The position numbers and the translations under genes are program-made. From Klebsiella pneumoniae (GTDB lineage: Bacteria > Pseudomonadota > Gammaproteobacteria > Enterobacterales > Enterobacteriaceae): DNA of 64,000 bases. The stretch spans positions 620,841-684,840 of the forward strand of contig NZ_KN046818.1 in NCBI RefSeq assembly GCF_000742135.1, written 5' to 3'. The stretch's first letter is position 1. Each line of letters opens with the position of its first letter. The notes below the pieces were generated by a model. It saw nothing but the letters and a program-made list of their open reading frames with translations. It had not been told where the DNA came from and searched no databases. Positions 1 through 10,281 of this stretch are shown here, piece by piece.

Positions 1-567
1 GTCACCGGTGAAATGTGCGAAGAGCTGATCCTCTCCGGCGCCGATATCGTCAAAGTTGGCATCGGCCCGGGATCCGTCTGCACCACCCGCGTTAAGACCG
101 GGGTCGGCTATCCGCAGCTCTCCGCCGTGATTGAGTGTGCCGATGCGGCGCACGGCCTTGGCGGCCAGATCATCAGCGACGGCGGTTGCACCATGCCGGG
201 CGATGTGGCGAAAGCCTTCGGCGGCGGCGCTGATTTCGTGATGCTTGGCGGCATGCTGGCGGGCCATGAAGAGAGCGGCGGAACCATCGTTGAAGAAAAC
301 GGAGAGAAATTCATGCTGTTCTACGGCATGAGCTCCGAGTCGGCGATGACCCGCCATGTGGGCGGTGTCGCGAAATACCGCGCGGCGGAAGGCAAAACCG
401 TTAAGCTGCCTTTGCGTGGACCAGTGGAGAATACCGCACGTGATATTCTCGGCGGCCTGCGTTCTGCCTGCACCTACGTTGGCGCCTCGCGTCTGAAAGA
501 GCTGACCAAGCGTACGACCTTTATCCGCGTTCAGGAACAAGAGAACCGGGTATTCAATAGCCTGTAA
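1..567 (+). CDS. guaC: GMP reductase, C-terminal part (5' end outside window)
   Basis: NADPH-dependent reductive deamination of GMP to IMP in purine salvage (cytosolic TIM barrel of the IMPDH/GMPR family). The reading frame is open from base 1, so only the last 188 of about 347 residues are seen. The catalytic loop [11 protein letters not shown] is present with its nucleophilic cysteine, followed by the phosphate-binding [26 protein letters not shown] segment split over two strands and the GMPR-type [10 protein letters not shown] flap. The C-terminus reaches its natural stop. A hairpin follows immediately and separates it from the convergent hofC. The identification is firm; the start lies upstream. 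Confidence 0.97.
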   Translation, partial: VTGEMCEELILSGADIVKVGIGPGSVCTTRVKTGVGYPQLSAVIECADAAHGLGGQIISDGGCTMPGDVAKAFGGGADFVMLGGMLAGHEESGGTIVEENGEKFMLFYGMSSESAMTRHVGGVAKYRAAEGKTVKLPLRGPVENTARDILGGLRSACTYVGASRLKELTKRTTFIRVQEQENRVFNSL

Positions 568-574
568 TCGGCTG

Positions 575-605
575 CACTGGCGCCTGCGTGGCGCCAGTGT
601 TTCTC
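575..605. terminator. Hairpin between convergent guaC and hofC
   Basis: A perfect 10-bp stem (CACTGGCGCC, 575-584, with its complement 590-599) encloses a 5-nt loop and is followed by TTTCTC. It sits 7 bp after the guaC stop and next to the hofC stop on the other strand, so it probably ends guaC and may serve both directions. The T tract is short. Confidence 0.7.
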
Positions 606-1809
606 ATCCTCCCACCCCGCCAATGGCATCGCCCAGGTGAAAAACGGGCAAATACATTGCCACCACCAGAATCCCGACCAGCGAGCCGGTTATCACCAGC
701 ATCATGGGTTCAAGATGCGCAGCCAGACTATCGGCTCGCTGATAGGTTTGCTCGCGATGATGATGCGCCAGGTTTTCCAGCATCTGATCCAGCGCTCCCG
801 CGCTTTCCCCCGTGCGGATGAGCTGCAGGCACAGCGGTGTAAAACCGCCGCAGCGGCTTAACGCCTGCCAAATCGGCTCCCCCTGAACGATCAGCGCGCG
901 GGCCTGTGCCAGACGCTGGCGCCATAGCGGGCACGACAGGGACTCTTCAACGCTTTGCAGCCCCTGCAGAAAGCTAATACCGGCGCTTTGGGTTAACGCC
1001 AGGATGGTGAAGATCAGGCTCAGCTGTTGTCCGCCGATCAGGGAGCCAATGAGAGGGAGCGCGTTAAGCAACCGCTGGCGGCGCAGCAACCAGTCGCTGC
1101 GCCGCCGGATCAGCTGGTTGAGCAGCAGCGGGCTCAGCAGCGAGGCCAGCAGCAGCGGCCAGCCGCGACTTAGCATGTCGCCTGCCGCAACGACCATCCG
1201 CGTCAACAGCGGTAACGGCGTACTGAACGTCTGGTAGATGGCGGTGAACTCGGGCAGGACAAAATAGAGCATCCCCAGCACCACCAACAGCGCCAGAGAG
1301 AGCACGATCAGCGGGTAGCGCAGCGCTTTTTTGACTTTGCTGGCGAGCCGCTGCTGCTCCTGCTGCTGATTCGCCAACTGCAGGCAGCAGATATCGAGCT
1401 TGCCCGTCAGTTCGCCGGTGCTAATCATCGCCAGATATAGTGGCGGAAAAGCCTGGGGCCACTGCGCCAGCGCGGCAGAGAACGCCACGCCCTGGGCCAG
1501 CTCGCGGCCTAGCGCCTCAAGCAGCGCCTGCCACTGGGCATGCGACTGCTGCTGCGCCAGCAGCGATAACCCTTCCGCCAGCGGCAGGCCGGCCTGCAGC
1601 AGGGTCGCCAGCTGGCGGATCGTTTCGCAACTGTAGCGCGGGTGCCAGAGGCTCTGCTTCACCGCACAGCGGCGTACGGCCAGCGGTATGACTCGCTGCT
1701 GTTGAAGGTGCTGCAGGACCTCCAGACGCTTGGTTTGCCATAGCATCCCCTGACAGGGGGCGCCCTGCACATCAATACCGCGCCAGCGCCAGAGACGCTT
1801 AGTCGCCAT
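604..1809 (-). CDS. hofC: Type IV pilus inner-membrane platform protein HofC
   Basis: This is a 401-residue GspF/PilC-family protein that would anchor the assembly ATPase at the inner membrane. It shows the family's two cytoplasmic GspF repeats separated by membrane segments (about residues 165-190 and 210-235) and a C-terminal membrane helix (about 370-395, VITGSLVGILVVAMYLPVF). Length matches E. coli HofC (about 400 aa). Its start overlaps the end of hofB by 11 bp, so it is the last gene of a ppdD-hofB-hofC operon. E. coli expresses the equivalent operon poorly; whether it is expressed here cannot be read from the sequence. Confidence 0.93.
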   Translation of the reverse strand: MATKRLWRWRGIDVQGAPCQGMLWQTKRLEVLQHLQQQRVIPLAVRRCAVKQSLWHPRYSCETIRQLATLLQAGLPLAEGLSLLAQQQSHAQWQALLEALGRELAQGVAFSAALAQWPQAFPPLYLAMISTGELTGKLDICCLQLANQQQEQQRLASKVKKALRYPLIVLSLALLVVLGMLYFVLPEFTAIYQTFSTPLPLLTRMVVAAGDMLSRGWPLLLASLLSPLLLNQLIRRRSDWLLRRQRLLNALPLIGSLIGGQQLSLIFTILALTQSAGISFLQGLQSVEESLSCPLWRQRLAQARALIVQGEPIWQALSRCGGFTPLCLQLIRTGESAGALDQMLENLAHHHREQTYQRADSLAAHLEPMMLVITGSLVGILVVAMYLPVFHLGDAIGGVGG

Positions 1810-3184
1810 GGGGGATCCCCAGCACCCGCACCACCTCTTCGAGGCTGGTCAATCCCTGTTCGATAGCCTGACAGCCGCTTTCAAAAAGCGTCATCATCCC
1901 TGTGGCTCGCGCCAGAGATTCAATCTCAATGGCGTTAAGTCCCTGGACTATCCCCTGGCGTAGCCCGGGGGTAACAGGCAGCACTTCGAACAGCGCCAGC
2001 CGGCCGTAATATCCGTGGTAACAATGTTCGCAGCCCGCTGCCTGCCAGCGTGGCAGCGGGCGGGGCCACAGGCTGTGCGGCAGGTCGGCGGCGCTGCCGG
2101 CATTACGCCGACAGTGGGGACACAGCTTGCGGACCAGACGCTGGGCGATGACCAGCGAGAGCGCAGAGGAAATCATCCAGCGGGCGATGCCCATTTGCTG
2201 CAGGCGGGTCAGGGTTTCACTGGTGGAATTGGTGTGCAGGGTGGATAGCACCAGATGACCGGTCTGGGCGGCTTTGAGCGCGATTTCAGCGGTCTCGGCA
2301 TCGCGGATCTCGCCCACCATGACAATATCCGGATCCTGGCGTAACAGGGCGCGCAGCACACTGTGAAAAGTGAGTCCGGCGCGGGGATTGATTTGCGTCT
2401 GGTTCATCCCGGCGATGGGGATCTCCAGTGGATCCTCCACGCTACAGATATTCACTTGCTCACGGTTTCTGGCCTGCAGGGCGCTGTAGAGGGTCACCGT
2501 TTTCCCGCTTCCGGTTGGGCCGGTGACCAGCAGCAGACCCTGCGGCTGGTTCAGCGCCTGGCGAAAGGCCGCCAGCTGGGAGGATGAGAGTCCGAGTGCT
2601 TCCAGATCCAGCGCCTGGTCAACCTGATGGAGAAGGCGCAGGACAATCTTTTCGCCATAGCGGCAGGGCAGAGTGGCGATGCGAAAAGAGAGCGGTCGTC
2701 CCGCAAGATTCAGCGCGAACTGGCCATCCTGCGGTAAACGGTGCTCGGCGATATCGAGACTGGCCAGGACCTTGAGTCGCGCGATAACCGGTGCGGCCAG
2801 TTCGGTAGCCAGCAACGGTAGGGCGTGAAGGACGCCATCGACCCGCAGGCGGATGCGTAAGTGCGTTTCCGTGGGCTCGATATGAATATCAGACGCCCGC
2901 TGACGCAGGGCCTGTTCGAGGATCTGGTTGACCCGTTCGGCGATATTTTCCGGCCCGTCGTTCTGCGCCAGTTGCGCCTGCTTTTCCTGGGCCTGCAGAC
3001 GCTTATCCATCTGCTCCTGGCTCCAGCATTCAATGTCGATCCGCTTTTGCGTCGCGAAGCGTAGCGCCTCCATTAACTCCGCCGGCGGGGTATTAACCAC
3101 CGCAATAGAGATTGTCTGTTCATCGCTATGCAGCAGCATGGCGTGGTAGCGACGGCAGAGAGGGATCAGCTGTTCTGTTTTCAT
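1799..3184 (-). CDS. hofB: Type IV pilus assembly ATPase HofB
   Basis: This 461-residue GspE/PilB-type ATPase would power polymerisation of the PpdD pilin. Visible motifs are Walker A GPTGSGKT, the Asp box (VEDPLEIPI), Walker B VMVGEIRDAETAEIA, the His box [13 protein letters not shown], and a tetracysteine zinc motif (CPHC then CEHC). It is shorter at the N-terminus than PulE in this same window, as is E. coli HofB. The ATG at 3184 has a GAGG about 8 bases upstream. It lies 10 bp after ppdD and overlaps hofC, consistent with one transcript. Confidence 0.93.
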   Translation of the reverse strand: MKTEQLIPLCRRYHAMLLHSDEQTISIAVVNTPPAELMEALRFATQKRIDIECWSQEQMDKRLQAQEKQAQLAQNDGPENIAERVNQILEQALRQRASDIHIEPTETHLRIRLRVDGVLHALPLLATELAAPVIARLKVLASLDIAEHRLPQDGQFALNLAGRPLSFRIATLPCRYGEKIVLRLLHQVDQALDLEALGLSSSQLAAFRQALNQPQGLLLVTGPTGSGKTVTLYSALQARNREQVNICSVEDPLEIPIAGMNQTQINPRAGLTFHSVLRALLRQDPDIVMVGEIRDAETAEIALKAAQTGHLVLSTLHTNSTSETLTRLQQMGIARWMISSALSLVIAQRLVRKLCPHCRRNAGSAADLPHSLWPRPLPRWQAAGCEHCYHGYYGRLALFEVLPVTPGLRQGIVQGLNAIEIESLARATGMMTLFESGCQAIEQGLTSLEEVVRVLGIPHGD

Positions 3185-3194
3185 GCATTCGCCC

Positions 3195-3626
3195 TCACTT
3201 CACCCGGAAAACGTCTTCGCAGGCCTGCTGAAGCGCGCTATTGCCGGTGATGGTGCAGACGCGCTGCCAGCCGGTGACGCCCTCGGCATTGTCCCAGGTC
3301 GGCGTCAGGGTGACCCCCAGTCCGTTCAGACTCTCCTGACCGGTGAGGGTGACGACCCCTTTGGCCACGCTCATGGCGGAGAGGTAGCGCGTGGTTGTCG
3401 GCGAGGGAATGCCGTTGCTGCCGCCGTCGCATGGCGTTAGGCCGCCATGATCGAGCGCGCAAAGTTCGATGGCTGTCCGGTAAGGGACAAAGGTCTGCAG
3501 CAGGTCGGTGAGGGCGGCTTTACGCAGGTAGTTCTGGTAGGCCGGGATGCCGATGGCGCTAAGAATGGCGATGATTCCGATAACCACCATCAGTTCAATC
3601 AGGGTAAAACCTCGTTGTTTATCCAT
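3195..3626 (-). CDS. ppdD: Type IV major prepilin PpdD
   Basis: The 143-residue type IVa prepilin starts with a six-residue leader (MDKQRG) cut before Phe, followed by the hydrophobic helix FTLIELMVVIGIIAIL with the conserved Glu at position 5 of the mature protein. Two Cys pairs lie in the globular part, including a D-region pair near the C-terminus (VCTITG...QACED). The start is well supported by AAGGAG 7 bases upstream. It leads the ppdD-hofB-hofC operon. Processing needs a prepilin peptidase; PulO in this window could in principle do it. Confidence 0.95.
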   Translation of the reverse strand: MDKQRGFTLIELMVVIGIIAILSAIGIPAYQNYLRKAALTDLLQTFVPYRTAIELCALDHGGLTPCDGGSNGIPSPTTTRYLSAMSVAKGVVTLTGQESLNGLGVTLTPTWDNAEGVTGWQRVCTITGNSALQQACEDVFRVK

Positions 3627-3772
3627 AAGTCGCTCCTTGTTGTGACAGGAGCACTGTGAAGGGATTGAGGGGCGCAGGCGAGGGGGCGAAAACGATCCGG
3701 GAAAGCGGGTTCCAGGGTTTTTATCTGGATTTCATGGTGAGCACGGGCGACTGCGAGGCGGGCCGCAAATTC

Positions 3773-3802
3773 AGGCCTTCACGCCCGGAAGCGTGAAGGC
3801 CT
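3773..3802 (-). terminator. Hairpin downstream of nadC
   Basis: A perfect 12-bp inverted repeat (AGGCCTTCACGC, 3773-3784, with its complement 3791-3802) encloses a 6-nt loop 5 bp after the nadC stop. Read on the minus strand, only a weak T-rich stretch follows. It probably ends nadC before ppdD, although ppdD is co-directional. Confidence 0.65.
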
Positions 3803-3807
3803 GTTGC

Positions 3808-4725
<918 letters not shown>

Positions 4726-4834
4726 TCAGAAGTGGGAAACATGCTAACCTGAACGACGTTTCAGTACCATACACACTTCATCCTTTGGGCCGGCGTGTGG
4801 CCCGGAAGCATGAGTTCGCGAAAGGAGATCCCGC

Positions 4835-5398
4835 ATGCAGTTGAACGAGGGGTGGTTGGTCGGCGCGCGTCGGGTTCCCTCGCCGCACCATGACTGCCGT
4901 CCGGATGAAGAGACCCCTTCCTTACTGGTGGTGCATAACATTAGCCTGCCACCGGGGGAATTTGGTGGTCCGTGGATTGATGCGCTGTTCACTGGTACCC
5001 TGGATCCGCACGCGCATCCTTTCTTTGCCGAGATTGCTCATCTGCGCGTTTCGGCGCATTGTCTGATTCGCCGTGATGGCGAAATCGTGCAGTATGTGCC
5101 TTTCGATAAGCGGGCGTGGCATGCGGGCGTCTCCTGTTATCAGGGACGCGAACGCTGCAATGACTTTTCCATCGGCATAGAGCTGGAAGGCACCGATACT
5201 CTGGCGTATACCGACGCGCAGTACCGGCAGCTGGCGGCGGTGACGGATCTGCTGATCGCGCTTTATCCGGCTATCGCCGAAAACATTGCGGGCCACAGCG
5301 ATATCGCGCCCGTGCGGAAAACCGATCCAGGACCGGCCTTTGACTGGATAAAATACCGTGCGCTGCTCAGCGCCCCGTCAGAAAAGGAGACCTCATGA
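4835..5398 (+). CDS. ampD: 1,6-anhydro-N-acetylmuramyl-L-alanine amidase AmpD
   Basis: This cytosolic zinc amidase of muropeptide recycling removes the peptide from anhydromuropeptides and so keeps AmpR-activating ligands low in species that carry ampC. The 187-residue N-acetylmuramoyl-L-alanine amidase type 2 domain keeps the metal ligands His34, His154 and Asp164 and the catalytic residues Glu116 and Lys162 (numbers counted here, same as the Citrobacter enzyme). AAAGGAGATCCCGC precedes the ATG. It overlaps ampE by 4 bp (ATGA). The K. pneumoniae complex generally lacks chromosomal ampC, so the role here is probably recycling alone. Confidence 0.97.
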   Translation: MQLNEGWLVGARRVPSPHHDCRPDEETPSLLVVHNISLPPGEFGGPWIDALFTGTLDPHAHPFFAEIAHLRVSAHCLIRRDGEIVQYVPFDKRAWHAGVSCYQGRERCNDFSIGIELEGTDTLAYTDAQYRQLAAVTDLLIALYPAIAENIAGHSDIAPVRKTDPGPAFDWIKYRALLSAPSEKETS

Positions 5399-6249
5399 CG
5401 CTGTTTACGACGCTGTTGGTGCTTATCGCCGAACGGCTGTTTAAGCTGGGCGAACACTGGCAGCTTGATCATCGGCTGGAGGTGGCGTTTCGCCGGATAA
5501 AACATTTCTCGTTACCGGGCACGCTGCTGATGACGCTGGTGGCTGTCGCGGTCGTGTATATCATTCAGCGTCTGCTGCAGGGGCAGCTGTTTAACATACC
5601 GCTGCTGGTGTTCTGGATTTTACTGGGCCTGCTATGCATTGGCGCCGGCAAAGTTCGGCTGCACTACCATGCCTATCTGAAAGCGGCGTCGCGCAATGAC
5701 AGTCGCGCCTGCGATGCCATGGCCAGCGAGCTGACGCTGATTCACGGCGTGCCGCCGGGCTGTGATGAGCGTGAGTACCTTAGCGAACTGCAAAATGCGC
5801 TGCTGTGGATTAACTATCGATACTATCTGGCGCCGCTTTTCTGGTTTGTCGTGGGGGGTGCCTGGGGCCCGCTGACGCTTATCGCCTACAGCGTACTGCG
5901 CGCCTGGCAGACATGGCTGGCGCGCTACCAGACGCCGCACCACCGGTTGCAGTCCGGGATCGATGGTATCCTGCATATTGTGGACTGGCTGCCGGTGCGT
6001 CTGGTGGGGGTGGTCTATGCCCTGGTGGGCCATGGTGAAAAAGCGCTCCCGGCGTGGTTTGCTTCGCTGGGCGACCGCCATTCGTCGCAGTATCAGGTGT
6101 TGACCCGCCTGGCGCAGTATTCCCTGGCCCGTGAGCCGCACGTGGATAAAGTAGCGACGCCGAAGGCTGCGGTATCGATGGCTAAGAAGACTTCGCTGGT
6201 GGTAGTGGTGATTATGGCGCTGCTGACGATTTACGGTACCCTGGTTTAA
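5395..6249 (+). CDS. ampE: Inner-membrane protein AmpE
   Basis: This 284-residue integral membrane protein of the AmpE/CobD-like family is translationally coupled to ampD through an ATGA overlap. The N-terminal half has two hydrophobic segments (about 40-60 and 66-83), a cytoplasmic section with the [24 protein letters not shown] motif split over a third helix, and a last helix at the extreme C-terminus ([18 protein letters not shown]). It is proposed to act with AmpD in sensing or signalling cell-wall turnover; its biochemical function is not settled in any species. Confidence 0.94.
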   Translation: MTLFTTLLVLIAERLFKLGEHWQLDHRLEVAFRRIKHFSLPGTLLMTLVAVAVVYIIQRLLQGQLFNIPLLVFWILLGLLCIGAGKVRLHYHAYLKAASRNDSRACDAMASELTLIHGVPPGCDEREYLSELQNALLWINYRYYLAPLFWFVVGGAWGPLTLIAYSVLRAWQTWLARYQTPHHRLQSGIDGILHIVDWLPVRLVGVVYALVGHGEKALPAWFASLGDRHSSQYQVLTRLAQYSLAREPHVDKVATPKAAVSMAKKTSLVVVVIMALLTIYGTLV

Positions 6250-6299
6250 CGGCCTGAGCCCGCGCGCTGCCTGCCACGATGTACGTACCTGCGGGGCTT

Positions 6300-6340
6300 T
6301 TGTTGCCTGATGGCGGCTTCGCCTGACCCGGCCTGGAGAA
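6300..6340. repeat. REP-like palindromic element downstream of ampE
   Basis: The intergenic space between convergent ampE and the GH43 gene holds a GC-rich imperfect palindrome of the enterobacterial REP type (GCCTGATGGCGGCTTCGCCT followed by GACCCGGCCT). Related sequences recur at about 24.56-24.61 kb and 63.58-63.68 kb in this window. Such elements commonly sit at 3' ends and can stabilise or terminate transcripts. Confidence 0.6.
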
Positions 6341-6369
6341 CCCGCGCCAGCGGGTAACATTCCGAACCG

Positions 6370-7320
6370 CTACAGCGTATCCGCCGGTGGAATACCGAAG
6401 TCGGGCATCCCGTCTTCCCGCCAGCTGACCAGCTTTAACCGCGTATGGCGATTGGGATCATACAGCGGGTCGCCTTCTATCTCGGTGTAATTCCGCGCGT
6501 GATACACCAGCACATCTTCCCCTTCCGGCGTTTGGGTAAAACTATTATGACCTGGGCCATACTGGCGGTTTTCATAGCTGGTGCGGAACACCGGCTGCGG
6601 AGCTTTATGCCAGTTTCCCGGCTGCAGCGGATCGGCCTGCCGGTCGATCCATAACAACCCCATGCAGTAGTTTTCATCGGTGGCGCTGGCGGAATAGCTG
6701 ATAAATAGCTTATCGCCATGCATCAGTACCGCAGGCCCTTCGTTGACCTTAAATCCCCGGCACTCCCAGTCGAACTCCGGCTTGCTCAGCATGACCGGCT
6801 CGCCTTTTAACGTCCACGGGTTAGCCATTTCGGCGAGATACAGGTTTGAGTTGCCTTCGATATGCGGGGATTTTTGCGCCCACAGATACCAGCGTTTCCC
6901 CTGATGGGTAAAAGTGGTGGCATCGAGGGCGAAGGTATCGAAAGGCGTGACCACCTGGCCTTTTTCCTGCCAGCGGCCGGTCAGCGGATCGCTGTCAGCG
7001 CACTCGAGAACGAACATGCGATGCTGGAACATCCCCAGCGCATCCAGATCGTGAGTATGGGTGGCGGCAAAATAGATATACCACTTACCGTCTATTTCAT
7101 GCAGCTCCGGCGCCCAAATCAGTTGGCTCATCGGCCCGCTTTGCGGCGCGCGCCAAACCACGACCGGCTCAGCATCGCGTAATCCTTCAAGGGTTACCGC
7201 GCGCCGGATCTCCAGCCGGTCGTATTCCGGCACCGAGGCAATAAAGTAGTAGTGGCTAAGATGGCGCAGGATAAAGGGGTCTGCACGCTGTTCAATAAAG
7301 GGGTTTGGCCAGTTGTTCAT
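6370..7320 (-). CDS. Glycoside hydrolase family 43 (arabinofuranosidase/xylosidase type)
   Basis: This 316-residue protein has no signal peptide, so it is probably cytosolic and acts on short arabino- or xylo-oligosaccharides brought in by its neighbour. The five-bladed GH43 core is recognisable. The likely catalytic base is Asp14 (RADPF), the pKa modulator Asp133 (FALDATTF) and the general acid Glu194 (KVNEGPAV), with APELHEIDGKWYIYFAA typical of the family. Its ATG shares one base with the stop of the upstream symporter gene (TGATG), indicating translational coupling. Substrate (alpha-L-arabinofuranoside or beta-xyloside) cannot be decided from sequence. Confidence 0.9.
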   Translation of the reverse strand: MNNWPNPFIEQRADPFILRHLSHYYFIASVPEYDRLEIRRAVTLEGLRDAEPVVVWRAPQSGPMSQLIWAPELHEIDGKWYIYFAATHTHDLDALGMFQHRMFVLECADSDPLTGRWQEKGQVVTPFDTFALDATTFTHQGKRWYLWAQKSPHIEGNSNLYLAEMANPWTLKGEPVMLSKPEFDWECRGFKVNEGPAVLMHGDKLFISYSASATDENYCMGLLWIDRQADPLQPGNWHKAPQPVFRTSYENRQYGPGHNSFTQTPEGEDVLVYHARNYTEIEGDPLYDPNRHTRLKLVSWREDGMPDFGIPPADTL

Positions 7321-8726
7321 CAGGCTTTCCTTACGTGTTCACTGGTTTTCAGTTCCTGGTATTCGTTCAGCTCGCTGTAGTTGCTGCGGCGCTTCTCCAG
7401 ATCGCTCTGAATCTGGCGCATCAGGGTACGGTCAACCTTCAGCAGGCGCACCACGCCGGCGGTGATCAGATAGCCGACGCCGGGAATGACTGAGAATAGC
7501 AGCACGATACCGTTCAGCGCGGAGGCGCTTTGCGCTTTCGCGCCGGCGTCGTAGCCGTACCATGACAGCAGGAAACCGACCATTGCCCCGGCGACCGCCA
7601 GGCCGACCTTCAGGAAGAACAGATTACCGGAGAAGCTGATACCGGTGATGCGCTTGCCGGTTTTCCATTCGCCGTAGTCATCAACGTCGGACATTAGCGA
7701 CCAGTGTAGCGGGGAAGGGATTTGATGCAGAATGTTGAGCAGGAAGTAGAGCACCATAATCAGCGTGGTGGCGTGTGGATTAAAGAAATAGAAGGCGCAG
7801 GAGAACACGGCCAGCACGATATTGGTCCAGAAGAAAACCTGCAGTTTGCACCAGCGGTCGGTCAGGACTTTCGCCAGCATGCTGCCAATCATCATCCCAA
7901 CTACGCCGAGGCTGATAAACAGGGTGGCAAAATGGGTGCTTTGTCCCATCACCCAGGTGACGTAGTACATGGTGGCGGCCATGCGGATAAAGCCCGGACA
8001 GACGTTGCACAGCGTGAGCAGCAGGATGCGCACCCACTGGTCATTTTTCCAGACGTCTTTCAGATCTTTTTTCAGTTCGTCATTCGTCTGCACCGCCGGG
8101 CGGATACGTTCGCGCACGGTGGCGAAGCAGAACAGGAACATACACATACCGATAAAGGCCAGCACGGTCATCGCCATCTGGTAGCCCTTCGCTTTATCGG
8201 CGCCGCCGAACCAGTCGGCCATTGGCAGCAGCGTCAATGACAGCAGGAGCGTGGCGATACCCACCATGACGAAACGATAAGACTGGCAGGCAACACGCTC
8301 TTTCGGATCGGCGGTCATCACCGTTCCCAGCGAGCAGTAGGGAATATTAATCGCGGTATAGGTAATCGACAGCAGAAAGTAGGTCACAAACGCATAGATG
8401 ACTTTGCTATTGTAGGTCCACTCAGGAGTGGTGAACATCAGGACGCTGAACAGGGCGTAGGGGAAGGCGATCCACAGCAGCCATGGACGAAAGCGACCAT
8501 ATTTACTACGGGTGCGGTCGGCAAGAGCGCCCATGATAGGGTCGGTTACCGCATCGATGACTCGCACCGAGAGCAGAAGTACGCCGACCAGCGCCGGCGC
8601 CAGTCCGAATATATCAGTGTAAAAATAGTTCACAAACAGCATGATGGCGCCAAAGATAATATTGCATCCGGCATCACCCATCCCGTAACCAATCTTTTCT
8701 CTTATTGAAAGCGTGTTCTCTGCCAT
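7320..8726 (-). CDS. GPH-family sugar:cation symporter
   Basis: This 468-residue 12-helix transporter belongs to the glycoside-pentoside-hexuronide:cation family (relatives include MelB, XynT/YagG and YicJ). The family signature VIDAVTDPIMGALADRTRSKYGRF, split over residues of helix 2 and loop 2-3, is intact. An upstream in-frame ATG at 8864 would add 46 residues, but the ATG at 8726 is preceded by GGAGAG at good spacing and starts with the family-typical MAENTLSIREKIGYGMGD segment, so I chose it. It probably imports the pentoside hydrolysed by the downstream GH43 enzyme. No regulator gene lies next to the pair. Confidence 0.9.
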   Translation of the reverse strand: MAENTLSIREKIGYGMGDAGCNIIFGAIMLFVNYFYTDIFGLAPALVGVLLLSVRVIDAVTDPIMGALADRTRSKYGRFRPWLLWIAFPYALFSVLMFTTPEWTYNSKVIYAFVTYFLLSITYTAINIPYCSLGTVMTADPKERVACQSYRFVMVGIATLLLSLTLLPMADWFGGADKAKGYQMAMTVLAFIGMCMFLFCFATVRERIRPAVQTNDELKKDLKDVWKNDQWVRILLLTLCNVCPGFIRMAATMYYVTWVMGQSTHFATLFISLGVVGMMIGSMLAKVLTDRWCKLQVFFWTNIVLAVFSCAFYFFNPHATTLIMVLYFLLNILHQIPSPLHWSLMSDVDDYGEWKTGKRITGISFSGNLFFLKVGLAVAGAMVGFLLSWYGYDAGAKAQSASALNGIVLLFSVIPGVGYLITAGVVRLLKVDRTLMRQIQSDLEKRRSNYSELNEYQELKTSEHVRKA

Positions 8727-8910
8727 GTGCGGTCTCTCCGTTGCAGTATGGAGAGAATTATTGGCTGCGGTTGGCAGAAATACGTTGCAGGAACTCGTTG
8801 ACGATATGGATAAATAAGCTATGGAGGGGAAAGTGTGAAGCAGATAACAATGCTCTGCACCCATTATTCAGGGGAGGGCGCAGAGCAAAGTGAAGTATTG
8901 ATGAGATGTA

Positions 8911-10281
8911 TTATTGTGCTTTTATGGTGGCGGCGGCTTTCTCTTTAAACAGGTAGCCCACGCCCAGCACCGCAATCCATACCGGGATCAGCCAGACGGA
9001 AATCGCCATCCCCGGGGTCATCAGCATAATCACCAGCACCGCCGCCATAAACAGCAGGCACAGCCAGTTGCCCAGCGGATAGAAGAGGGCCGGGAAACGC
9101 GTGACCACGCCCTGCTGCTTTTTGGCGCGACGGAATTTCATATGCGCGAGGCTGATCATCGCCCAGTTGATGACCAGGGCTGAGACCACCAGCGCCATCA
9201 GCAGACCGAAAGCAGATTCAGGCGCCAGGTAGTTGATCAGCACGCACAGCGCAGTGACCAGGGCCGAGACGAGAATGGTATTCACCGGCACGCCGCGTTT
9301 GTCGACGCTGAGCAGCGCTTTTGGCGCGTTGCCCTGCTGAGCAAGGCCGAACAGCATACGGCTGTTGCAGTACACGCAGCTGTTATAAACCGACAGCGCT
9401 GCCGTCAGCACCACCACGTTCAGAGCGTTTGCCACCAGCGTATCGCCAAGTTCATGGAAGATCAGGACGAACGGACTGGTGTCCGCGGTGACGCGGGTCC
9501 ACGGCAGCAGGGAGAGCAGCACCGCCAGCGAACCAACATAGAAGATCAGAATACGGTAAATAACCTGATTGGTGGCTTTAGGAATGCTTTGCTCCGGATT
9601 ATCCGCTTCCGCGGCGGTGATCCCCACCAGCTCCAGGCCGCCAAAGGAGAACATGATGATCGCCATCATCATCACCAGCCCGTAAAAGCCGTGCGGCAGG
9701 AAGCCCCCCTGGTCCCACAGGTTACGTACCGTCGCCTGCGGGCCGCCGTTGCCGCTGAACAGCAGCCAGCCGCCGAACAAAATCATCGCTACTACGGCGA
9801 CCACTTTGATAATCGCGAACCAGAATTCCATTTCACCGAACACTTTGACATTGGTCAGGTTAATGGCGTTGATTGCGATGAAGAAGACCGCCGCCGAGGC
9901 CCAGGTAGGGATTTCCGGCCACCAGAACTGGATATATTTGCCAACGGCGGTCAGTTCCGCCATGGCCACCAGGACATACAGTACCCAGTAGTTCCAGCCG
10001 GAGGCGAAGCCGGCAAAACCGCCCCAGTATTTGTAAGCAAAGTGGCTAAATGAGCCGGCCACCGGCTCTTCCACCACCATTTCGCCCAGCTGACGCATGA
10101 TCAGGAAAGCGATAAAACCGGCGATAGCGTAACCAAGAATGATACCCGGGCCGGCGGACTGAATGACGGACGCGCTCCCCAGAAACAGGCCGGTGCCGAT
10201 AGCCCCGCCCAGCGCGATGAGCTGAATGTGACGGTTTTTCAGGCCGCGCTTCAGCCGATCGCCGTGCTGTTGACCTTCCAT
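8911..10281 (-). CDS. aroP: Aromatic amino acid:H+ symporter AroP
   Basis: Inner-membrane permease for phenylalanine, tyrosine and tryptophan of the amino acid-polyamine-organocation superfamily. The 456 residues match E. coli AroP (457). The helix-1 substrate motif GGAIGTGLFLGSA, the helix-2/3 FLIMRQLGEMVVEEPVAGSF region and about 12 hydrophobic segments are visible. The ATG at 10281 has GAGG upstream. The gene is monocistronic and divergent from pdhR across a 640-bp regulatory region. In E. coli, TyrR represses aroP; I did not find a convincing TyrR box pair here by eye. Confidence 0.95.
   Translation of the reverse strand: MEGQQHGDRLKRGLKNRHIQLIALGGAIGTGLFLGSASVIQSAGPGIILGYAIAGFIAFLIMRQLGEMVVEEPVAGSFSHFAYKYWGGFAGFASGWNYWVLYVLVAMAELTAVGKYIQFWWPEIPTWASAAVFFIAINAINLTNVKVFGEMEFWFAIIKVVAVVAMILFGGWLLFSGNGGPQATVRNLWDQGGFLPHGFYGLVMMMAIIMFSFGGLELVGITAAEADNPEQSIPKATNQVIYRILIFYVGSLAVLLSLLPWTRVTADTSPFVLIFHELGDTLVANALNVVVLTAALSVYNSCVYCNSRMLFGLAQQGNAPKALLSVDKRGVPVNTILVSALVTALCVLINYLAPESAFGLLMALVVSALVINWAMISLAHMKFRRAKKQQGVVTRFPALFYPLGNWLCLLFMAAVLVIMLMTPGMAISVWLIPVWIAVLGVGYLFKEKAAATIKAQ

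Noticed and set aside
8727-8864. 46-codon N-terminal extension of the GPH symporter
   Set aside because: The extension is not like the family, while the ATG at 8726 has GGAGAG at proper spacing and the usual N-terminus.
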